Part shown: positions 58,215 through 64,000 of the stretch, piece by piece
How the letters are laid out: every line of letters begins with the position of its first letter
How positions within the stretch are numbered: position 1 is the first letter of the stretch
Translations under genes and position numbers: made by a program
NCBI GenBank assembly: GCA_002082245.2
Contig: NBTC02000002.1
Location: forward strand, 248,001 to 312,000
DNA length: 64,000 nt
Direction: 5' to 3'
Source of the DNA: Yersinia enterocolitica
GTDB lineage: Bacteria; Pseudomonadota; Gammaproteobacteria; Enterobacterales; Enterobacteriaceae
Notes under the pieces: generated by a model
Databases searched by the model: none
What the model was told of the DNA's origin: nothing
What the model saw: the letters and a program-made list of their open reading frames with translations, nothing else

Positions 58215-58979
58215 CTAACAGTCGATTTTGATGCCATGTTGTAAAAAGAACTGGCTGAACTCGGCATCAGGCTGGCGGTCGGTGACTAACGCATCAAACA
58301 GGGTCAATGCTCCAATGCTGGCAGGTTTTATTTTACCGAACTTACTGTGGTCGGCCACCAGGATTTTCTGTTGTGATTTGGCCATAGCTCGGTGCTTTAA
58401 CAGAATTTCATCGAAGTTGAAACAGGTGGCGCCATACTCAATTGAAACGCCGGCTGCGGAGATAAAAGCTTTGTTTGGGCAGGCATTGTCCAGCTCATTG
58501 TGCTGACTGATCGGTGTGAAAATATAGTTATTGGGTTTGAATTCACCACCGCACAGAATCACTTTACAGTTGGGTTTGTCTTGTAAGGAAAGAAAGGTGT
58601 TAAGGGAGTAACAAATGGCAGTAAATACCAGTTCTTCGTCTATCTCGTCGATAATAGAGGGAATTGTAGTGCCGCAGTCAAAAAAAACCGTATCATTTTC
58701 GGCGATCAACCTTGCTGCCAACTGACCAATACGGCGTTTTTCTTCCACCTGTTTGGCTTGCTGGTCAGAAACAAAATAGTTATTGGCGTTATTGCTTTTA
58801 GGGTCCATCACCACATAACCACCCAACAAAATCACGGCGGTCGGCTCGGCGCTAAGATCACGGCGAATAGTCATTTCAGAGACTCGCAGCAAATTGGCCG
58901 CGTCTTTGAGGTGGATTTTGTCGGAACGCTTTAGGGCCTGAGTAAGTTTATTGATTCGTTCTGCACGGCGGGTTTCCAT
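58215..58979 (-). CDS. deoR: DeoR, deoxyribonucleoside regulon repressor
   Basis: The 254-residue DeoR-family protein starts METRRAERINKLTQALKRSDKIHLKDAANLLRVSEMTIRRDLS, the founder's helix-turn-helix, and continues with FFDCGTTIPSIIDEID and VADHSKFGK in the sugar-phosphate domain. It follows E. coli DeoR (252) throughout. It represses genes for deoxyribonucleoside use until deoxyribose-5-phosphate binds. Here it lies 145 bases after deoC, which carries a DeoR-like operator. AGGA precedes the ATG. Confidence 0.92.
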   Translation of the reverse strand: METRRAERINKLTQALKRSDKIHLKDAANLLRVSEMTIRRDLSAEPTAVILLGGYVVMDPKSNNANNYFVSDQQAKQVEEKRRIGQLAARLIAENDTVFFDCGTTIPSIIDEIDEELVFTAICYSLNTFLSLQDKPNCKVILCGGEFKPNNYIFTPISQHNELDNACPNKAFISAAGVSIEYGATCFNFDEILLKHRAMAKSQQKILVADHSKFGKIKPASIGALTLFDALVTDRQPDAEFSQFFLQHGIKIDC

Positions 58980-59009
58980 AAGCTATTCCTGACAAACAAT
59001 TATTAATAC

Positions 59010-59047
59010 CATACGTTGCACTATAGTTTCTTATAATACAACGTATT
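59010..59047. promoter_or_regulatory. Inverted repeat upstream of deoR
   Basis: ATACGTTG at 59011-59018 is inverted as CAACGTAT at 59039-59046, with 20 bases between. It does not match the TGTTA deo operator, so another regulator is possible. Confidence 0.45.
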
Positions 59048-59057
59048 GCAATAAATA

Positions 59058-59077
59058 AGCCCGGCAGTAGCCGGGCT
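59058..59077 (-). terminator. Terminator of deoC
   Basis: AGCCCGGC and GCCGGGCT form a perfect stem with a 4-base loop; the minus-strand tail TATTTATTG is U-rich. It separates deoC from deoR. Confidence 0.8.
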
Positions 59078-59124
59078 GACAATCGATTCGAATCTAAACA
59101 ATCGATTAATAGACTTACAATGAG

Positions 59125-59796
59125 TTAGTAGCTTGATGCCACGGCCTGTTGGCCCGAAACAATGGTTACACCAGAGCTGGTACCAATGCGTGTCGCCCCT
59201 GCGTTGATCATGATTTCTGCTGTCTTTTGATCACGAACTGCACCAGAGGCTTTAACGCCTATTACCGGACCAACCGTAGCACGCATCAATTTAACATGTT
59301 CTTCTTTGGCACCACCGGTGCTGAAGCCTGTTGAGGTTTTCACAAAAGCTACGTCAAGCTCACGACACATTTCACAAACTTGTACGATTTGAGCATCACT
59401 TAGCAGGCAGGTTTCTAATATTACCTTCAACGGTGTAGTGGCGCAAATATCACGTACAGCCTTAATATCGGCTTTAACTTCGGCAATTTTGCCACTTTTT
59501 AGCCAGCCAACATTGATAACCATATCAATCTCTTGCGCCCCAGCGTTGATTGCTGCCTGAGCTTCAAAGGCTTTTGCTTCAGTCAGACCCGCACCCAGTG
59601 GAAAACCAATGACTGAGCACACCTTAACCGTACTACCGGCTAACTGTTGGGCGGCGACTGGCACGTACCCAGAATTAACACATACGGCATAGAAATGATG
59701 CTGTTTAGCTTCTTCACACAGCTTGATAATTTGGGCTTCCGTGGCATCCATTGCCAATAGAGTATGGTCAATGTAATTAGCATAATTGATCGTCAT
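59125..59796 (-). CDS. deoC: DeoC, deoxyribose-phosphate aldolase
   Basis: From the ATG at 59796 ([23 protein letters not shown]), with AAGGA upstream, the protein has 223 residues. That is the shorter DERA type, common in Bacillus, unlike the 259-residue E. coli DeoC of the deoCABD operon. TIM-barrel motifs include EIDMVINVG near 93-101, the Schiff-base lysine in [13 protein letters not shown] near 152, and [11 protein letters not shown]. It splits deoxyribose-5-phosphate to acetaldehyde and glyceraldehyde-3-phosphate. It probably supplements a second deoC elsewhere. Confidence 0.93.
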   Translation of the reverse strand: MTINYANYIDHTLLAMDATEAQIIKLCEEAKQHHFYAVCVNSGYVPVAAQQLAGSTVKVCSVIGFPLGAGLTEAKAFEAQAAINAGAQEIDMVINVGWLKSGKIAEVKADIKAVRDICATTPLKVILETCLLSDAQIVQVCEMCRELDVAFVKTSTGFSTGGAKEEHVKLMRATVGPVIGVKASGAVRDQKTAEIMINAGATRIGTSSGVTIVSGQQAVASSY

Positions 59797-59834
59797 GATT
59801 TTTATCCTTTTGTTCATCTGTAAGTTATCACTAC

Positions 59835-59850
59835 TGTTATAATAGTAACA
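59835..59850 (-). promoter_or_regulatory. DeoR-like operator upstream of deoC
   Basis: TGTTATAATAGTAACA matches 13 of 16 positions of the deo operator TGTTAGAATTCTAACA, with both TGTTA and TAACA half-sites intact, 39 bases before the deoC ATG. DeoR binding is inferred; deoR lies just downstream. Confidence 0.72.
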
Positions 59851-60070
59851 TTATCAGAGGAAAACAAAGGTAATTCTCACATATTTAACTGTTTTACATT
59901 TTATTTTGTTATTTTAATTACATTTTAGCGGCTTAAATGCACCGGTAATCAATAGGTGACTTTCTTTTGTAAATTGATTTTAAAGGATTATTTTATAATG
60001 TGACTGGCGGCGGTGGATATTGCCGATCTTTTAGAGCCATCGGCAATGTGAGATTTATAACCTAGCGTGA

Positions 60071-60676
60071 CTAGCTTCTGACCCATCCTCTACTGATAGG
60101 CAGAGCAAAACTAATACGATAAAGGCGAGTCATACCACTTGCGATAGCGTCACCGAATAAATTCCATACTAACTGTGCGAATAGGCAACCAATAATCCCT
60201 AATAAGAAGGCACCCACCATATCTAGTGGCCAATGAACACCCAGGTAAATACGTGACCATGCAATGGCGGCCGCGACGACCATCATGCTGACTGCGGACC
60301 AGAGTTTGTGCCAAAAAACAAAGGCTAAGGCAAAGGTGAAAATAGCGGTGCCGTGATCACTTGGGAAAGAGCTGTCGGGTGCATGGCTCATAAAGTTATA
60401 GCCAAAACCGACAACAAAAGGGCGATCGTGTGGGATAAGCATCCCGATGCAAGCCGCTGAAAGCATAGAGAAAACAAGAGCGATTGCTGCCTTGGTTACC
60501 ACTGCTCGCTGCAAGTTAATGCTATCTTTTGGCCCCCATAGCCACAGTGCCACCAGTAACATGGGGATAATCATGATCAGGTCACGTGCGATGAAGGTCG
60601 CAAAAGAAATCATCCATGGCGGTGATGCCGGGGTCGCATTTATCATGGAAAAGAAAAAATAGTTCATTTGTTCCAT
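60071..60676 (-). CDS. ybjG: YbjG, undecaprenyl-diphosphate phosphatase (PAP2 family)
   Basis: The 201-residue polytopic protein matches E. coli YbjG (198). PAP2 motifs are intact: HDRPFV with upstream Lys missing its usual position, SFPSDHGT near 103-110 and SRIYLGVHWPLD near 139-150. It dephosphorylates undecaprenyl diphosphate on the periplasmic side, renewing the carrier lipid for cell-wall and O-antigen synthesis. Its ATG overlaps the stop of the upstream PAP2 gene (TAATG). In E. coli ybjG is under BasR (PmrA), and a PmrA box lies before this operon. Confidence 0.93.
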   Translation of the reverse strand: MEQMNYFFFSMINATPASPPWMISFATFIARDLIMIIPMLLVALWLWGPKDSINLQRAVVTKAAIALVFSMLSAACIGMLIPHDRPFVVGFGYNFMSHAPDSSFPSDHGTAIFTFALAFVFWHKLWSAVSMMVVAAAIAWSRIYLGVHWPLDMVGAFLLGIIGCLFAQLVWNLFGDAIASGMTRLYRISFALPISRGWVRS

Positions 60677-61446
60677 TATTCAGTACCTTTATCGCGGCGG
60701 TAAAAACCGCTAATCATCCAAAACAGAGCCAACTGGCTCAGCCATACCCACCAACCCGCCCACAGGTTATGAGTAAGAAAATGTGCCCCGCGCATAATTT
60801 GACCAAACCCCATCAACATGCCAAGACCAATACCGAGCAACCAACACAGCGAAGCCAACCGAGGCCGCTCGGGGTAGAACAGGAAGAACAGTGCCATCAC
60901 GGCAAAACCGCTGGATGCATGGCCACCGGGAAAACAGTGGCCGGGACCTGCACCTACAGGAGCGGTACCCATCAGCGCATAACTGATAGCTTTGCCACCG
61001 TACTCCACCAGATCCCAAGGGCAGGAGTGGGCGCTGACGGCCTTTAGCACCCCAACTACCAATGGACCGATGCCAAACAACAACATGGTCGTCACCAAGC
61101 GCCCATTACGGCGATAAATCCCCCATAACAATGCCACCACGGCAGTACTGATAATGGTTATTTTCAATAATCGGTGGTTGAGTAAATCCAGCCAGTAATT
61201 GTTTTCCCATGGAAAATTTTGCCCGACGGGATCAAACCAGTAATTACTGATAAACCAATCTAGTTGCTCGTTGTTCGACAGCCACAGAAAGAGCAATCCA
61301 CAGATCACTAACCCAAAAACCTGCCAAAAATAGAAGGATAACGGCAACGAGTAAAGGGAGTTTGTCTTAATTATCTGTGCTGTTGAGGCATTATTTAATG
61401 TCGCTGGAGTGACATTGGCTTGAGAGGTAGGTTTGCTGGTCTTCAC
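60676..61446 (-). CDS. PAP2-family membrane phosphatase, partner of YbjG
   Basis: The 256-residue protein starts at a GTG with AGG upstream. After a Thr/Asn-rich cytoplasmic stretch (1-35) come about six membrane segments. PAP2 motif 2 appears as GHCFPGGHASSG near 168-179 and motif 3 as MRGAHFLTHNLW near 216-227; motif 1 is incomplete (KAVSAHSCPWDL). The pattern resembles lipid A or phosphatidylglycerol-phosphate phosphatases such as LpxE and PgpB, yet the substrate cannot be read. It is translationally coupled to ybjG and follows a PmrA box, so a role in polymyxin-inducible envelope change is likely. Confidence 0.82.
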   Translation of the reverse strand: MKTSKPTSQANVTPATLNNASTAQIIKTNSLYSLPLSFYFWQVFGLVICGLLFLWLSNNEQLDWFISNYWFDPVGQNFPWENNYWLDLLNHRLLKITIISTAVVALLWGIYRRNGRLVTTMLLFGIGPLVVGVLKAVSAHSCPWDLVEYGGKAISYALMGTAPVGAGPGHCFPGGHASSGFAVMALFFLFYPERPRLASLCWLLGIGLGMLMGFGQIMRGAHFLTHNLWAGWWVWLSQLALFWMISGFYRRDKGTE

Positions 61447-61496
61447 GAAGTAACCTGAAGCGGAAATAGGGAATACTAATACTGTAATAATATTGT

Positions 61497-61513
61497 CTTA
61501 AGAAAGCCTTAAG
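61497..61513 (-). promoter_or_regulatory. PmrA (BasR) box upstream of the PAP2-ybjG operon
   Basis: CTTAAG, five bases (AAAGC), then CTTAAG again: a direct repeat that fits the PmrA consensus YTTAAK-N5-YTTAAK at every fixed position. A TATTAG/TATTAT -10 candidate follows about 16-20 bases on, toward the operon. PmrA/BasR control is inferred from the match and from known control of ybjG in enterics. Confidence 0.8.
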
Positions 61514-61572
61514 GGGCAGATGGCGCGATATGGACGAGAGTAGAAATAGGCAGAACTCAAATTTCAGGCAAG

Positions 61573-61620
61573 AAAAAACCCGATTAGTCTTGAACCTAAG
61601 AAGGCGGGACTATCGGGCTC
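61573..61620 (-). terminator. Terminator of ybjL
   Basis: On the minus strand CCCGATAGTC pairs with GACTAATCGGG (one bulged base) across an 18-base loop, and T6 follows. Confidence 0.8.
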
Positions 61621-61748
61621 CTCAATATGGGGACATCAAAGAAAAGCAGTGGCATTAAATCAGACCCCAGTCCAGTAAGAAAGTTCTGGGGAAATAAAAA
61701 AAGTATAAAATAATGTTTAGCTTTTTCCGCAACGGCCTTTTTAGTGTA

Positions 61749-63437
61749 CTAGCCTAATACTCCCGGCCAGATAATAACGATCAACGAACCTGCCAATGTT
61801 AATAGTACGTTGGCGATGGCATAAGTCCCTGCGTATCCTAGTGCCGGGATGTTACTGCGGGCAGTATCGCTGATGATGTCCATGGCCGGTGCGCAAGTGC
61901 GAGCACCCATAATGGCACCAAAAAGCAGAGCACGGTTCATGCGTAATACATAAGCGCCAAAGAGAAAGCAGATGACGACTGGGACCAGACTCACGATTAG
62001 GCCAGAGATAAGCATCTGTCCACCGACCGCGCCCAAGCTGCTATTAATACCGCCACCTGCACTTAATCCGACGCCAGCCATAAAGACCATTAACCCGAAC
62101 TCTTTCACCATATTCAACGCACCTTGCGGGATATAGCCAAAAGTAGGGTGGTTAGCACGTAAAAATCCGAGCATGATGCCAGCCATTAATAGGCCGGCAG
62201 CATTACCAATGCCGAAACTGAAATTACTGAATTGGAAGGTAATTAAACCAATCATCAATCCGAGAATAAAGAAGGCACAGAAAGCCAGCAGGTCGGTGAC
62301 CTGACTGTGAATAGAGATAAAGCCAATTTTTTCTGCCACGCTTTTAACGCGCCGTGCATCACCGCTGACTTGCAGTACGTCGCCTTTATTCAATACTACG
62401 TTGTCATCAATCGGCATTTCAATTTGGCTGCGGATCACCCGGTTTAGGAAACAGCCGTGGTCAGTCAATTTTAAGTGGCTGAGTCGCTTTCCAACAGCAT
62501 TGCTATTTTTAACCACAATTTCTTCGGTAACAATGCGCATGTCCAGCAGGTCACGGTCGAAAACTTCTTTACCGTTACGAAAACTGGGATCAAGACGGGA
62601 GTGAGCGTCAGGGTAACCGACCAGTGAAATCTCGTCTCCCACTTGCAGCACCGCATCACCATCTGGGTTGGCTAAAATACCATTGCGGCGAATACGCTCA
62701 ATATAACAACCCGTCTGGCGGTAAATACCTAATTCACGTAGATTTTTACCATCTGCCCATGCCACCAGTTCCGGGCCAACCCGGTAAGCGCGAATGACAG
62801 GCAAATAGACCTTACGCTGGCTATCGGTATCCAGACCGCGCTCCCGAGCAATCTGCTGAGCACTGGTCGGTAAGTCCTGGTGTTGGAGTTTGGGCAAATA
62901 ACGTGCGCCCAAAATCAGGCTCACCAGCCCGATAAGATAGGTTAGGGCGTACCCGAGGCTCAGATTATCCTGCGCGTGTTGCAACGCCGGGTTATTGGCG
63001 ATGGTATGGCGCAACGTATCACCTGCACCGACCAAAACCGGTGTGGAGGTCATGGAGCCTGCCAGCATCCCGGCAGTAAGGCCAATATCCCAGCCAAATA
63101 ATTTACCCAGCCCCAACGCCAGAATCATTGCGCTACTTACCATGACCAGAGCGAGCATCAGGTAGTTTTTACCGTCGCGGAAAAATATAGAGAAAAAGTT
63201 TGGACCGGCTTCAACACCGACACAAAAAATAAATAGCATAAAGCCCAGATTCAGCGCTTCAGTATTGATGGTAAAGTGCTGTTGCCCAAGCAACAGTGAT
63301 ACCACCAACACACCAATAGCATTACCTAATTGAATAGGGCCGAGTCGCAGTTTACCCAGGCACAACCCCAAGGCTAAAACTACGAATAACAGCAAGATGT
63401 AATTGCCGTTTAACAGATTTGCGACGTTTATATTCAC
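61749..63437 (-). CDS. ybjL: YbjL, AspT/YidE-family putative transporter
   Basis: The 562-residue protein starts at a GTG ([33 protein letters not shown]) and follows E. coli YbjL closely. Five or six membrane segments to about 190 precede two TrkA_C (RCK_C) domains in the centre (about 205-290 and 295-370), and a second membrane half follows. The repeated AspT-type layout is that of aspartate:alanine exchanger relatives. Substrate and role are unknown. The E. coli order ybjL-grxA is kept here. Confidence 0.93.
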   Translation of the reverse strand: MNINVANLLNGNYILLLFVVLALGLCLGKLRLGPIQLGNAIGVLVVSLLLGQQHFTINTEALNLGFMLFIFCVGVEAGPNFFSIFFRDGKNYLMLALVMVSSAMILALGLGKLFGWDIGLTAGMLAGSMTSTPVLVGAGDTLRHTIANNPALQHAQDNLSLGYALTYLIGLVSLILGARYLPKLQHQDLPTSAQQIARERGLDTDSQRKVYLPVIRAYRVGPELVAWADGKNLRELGIYRQTGCYIERIRRNGILANPDGDAVLQVGDEISLVGYPDAHSRLDPSFRNGKEVFDRDLLDMRIVTEEIVVKNSNAVGKRLSHLKLTDHGCFLNRVIRSQIEMPIDDNVVLNKGDVLQVSGDARRVKSVAEKIGFISIHSQVTDLLAFCAFFILGLMIGLITFQFSNFSFGIGNAAGLLMAGIMLGFLRANHPTFGYIPQGALNMVKEFGLMVFMAGVGLSAGGGINSSLGAVGGQMLISGLIVSLVPVVICFLFGAYVLRMNRALLFGAIMGARTCAPAMDIISDTARSNIPALGYAGTYAIANVLLTLAGSLIVIIWPGVLG

Positions 63438-63814
63438 GAGTATGACTTTCTATTTAGCTCGAATGACCACGATGTATACGCTCTTGGTTTAAAGGTAGAA
63501 GGGGCATTTCTTTAAACTCAGAATATTTATCGCTAAACAGCACATAAAGGCAGGCGATAGTGGGAGTTATTCTAATCTGTCTGCTGCGAGACAGCCAGTA
63601 ATAAGCAGGAAGTTTGGTCTCGCTAGAAGGATATGCTTTGTTACCAATTATAGATGGGCTTATATGTTGTTTGTAGGTCGCTTCGTCTGGTTTCCTGAGG
63701 CGGTTTTTACTGTGTGGTACTAGAGTCCCAGCAATAAAAAAAGGGCGCTAAGCACCCTTTTTCGAATAAAACCAAATAATATTGGCGAGGAAACGCTCTG
63801 TGCGGCTGACCAGA
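63438..63814. other. Intergenic region between grxA and ybjL
   Basis: No convincing ORF; E. coli ybjM was not recognised here. It should contain the ybjL promoter and holds the grxA terminator at its right side. Confidence 0.45.
63736..63762 (-). terminator. Terminator of grxA
   Basis: On the minus strand GGGTGC and GCGCCC pair (one G-U) around TTA, followed by T7, about 53 bases past the grxA stop. Confidence 0.85.
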
Positions 63815-64000
63815 TTACTGGAATAGGCTCAGATTTTCTTTAGCGTATGCTTCAAAATCTGTGCAACCGCCAATGTGTTTCTCATCAATGAAGATTTGCG
63901 GTACGGTTTCTACCGGTTTGCCGACGGTTTTTTCCAAATCAGCTTTGGTGATACCTTCCGCATGAATATCGATGTAACGGAATTTAAAATCGTCGCGTTC
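63815..64000 (-). CDS. grxA: GrxA, glutaredoxin 1 (3' part; 5' end outside the window)
   Basis: The last 61 codons are present, in frame from the window edge to a TAA. They read ERDDFKFRYIDIHAEGITK and later GKPVETVPQIF, IDEKHIGGCTDF and ENLSLFQ, matching E. coli GrxA from residue 27 on, including the cis-Pro TVPQ and the glutathione-binding GGxTDF region. The CPYC active site lies outside. GrxA reduces ribonucleotide reductase and other disulfides with glutathione. Confidence 0.95.
   Translation of the reverse strand, partial: ERDDFKFRYIDIHAEGITKADLEKTVGKPVETVPQIFIDEKHIGGCTDFEAYAKENLSLFQ

Larger units (their letters stand above)
61447..61748. other. Intergenic region between ybjL and the PAP2 pair
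   Basis: It contains the PmrA-like box at 61497-61513, the ybjL terminator at 61573-61620, and a smaller CCCCAG/CTGGGG repeat near 61665-61690. No ORF. Confidence 0.55.

Overview
The window reads as an enterobacterial chromosome, most likely genus Yersinia. Gene order follows the E. coli yej-rtn-mepS-lpxT-yeiR and cirA-lysP-yeiE-yeiH-nfo-fru neighbourhoods, proteins match E. coli closely, and intergenic spaces carry many ERIC-type palindromes of about 125 bp, which Yersinia has in abundance. Species cannot be fixed from sequence alone. No rRNA, tRNA, prophage, transposase, integrase or CRISPR was seen.

Layout. 1-5.7 kb: yejABE(F) oligopeptide importer and the EAL phosphodiesterase rtn/pdeN. 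6.2-9.6 kb: mepS, lpxT, the metal-chaperone GTPase yeiR and a very short pilin-like gene. 9.7-13.8 kb: hexuronate genes uxuR, uxuB, uxuA. 13.9-16.6 kb: efpL (yeiP), the tryptophan permease mtr and yeiW. 16.6-27.1 kb: an N-acetylgalactosamine regulon (agaZVWEFA, agaS, kbaY/agaY, divergent agaR) ending in an exported clan GH-D glycosidase. 27.2-30.9 kb: a TorC/TorY-type pentahaem cytochrome and a TorA/TorZ-type molybdoenzyme. 31.3-41.4 kb: a Nudix hydrolase, fruBKA with two Cra sites, nfo, yeiH, a small membrane protein with a coupled upstream ORF, yeiE and lysP. 42-45.8 kb: cirA, a tandem ERIC array, a glutathione transferase and a HAD phosphatase. 46.3-52.7 kb: a sulfur island with an isopenicillin-N-synthase-like oxygenase, a MetQ-like binding protein without lipobox, MetN, MetI, and convergent reverse-transsulfuration genes. 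53-57.2 kb: dacC-type carboxypeptidase and sdaCB. 58.2-59.8 kb: deoR and deoC. 60-63.4 kb: two coupled PAP2 phosphatases (ybjG plus a partner) behind a near-ideal PmrA/BasR box, then ybjL. The right edge holds the 3' end of grxA, and the left edge probably the first codons of yejF.

How the genes work together. The aga block forms a complete route: a secreted glycosidase could release GalNAc, the AgaVWEF phosphotransferase imports and phosphorylates it, AgaA deacetylates, AgaS deaminates/isomerises, and KbaY/AgaZ act on tagatose-1,6-bisphosphate; repeated CTTTCGTTTC-type AgaR motifs sit at all three promoters. The sulfur island combines uptake of a methionine-like solute, a possible oxidative step, and conversion of homocysteine to cysteine. 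LpxT, YbjG and the second PAP2 protein connect undecaprenyl-diphosphate recycling with lipid A phosphorylation. The least explained items are the exported glycosidase, the oxygenase/transporter operon, two short ORFs with ribosome-binding sites that overlap downstream genes, and the tandem ERIC arrays.
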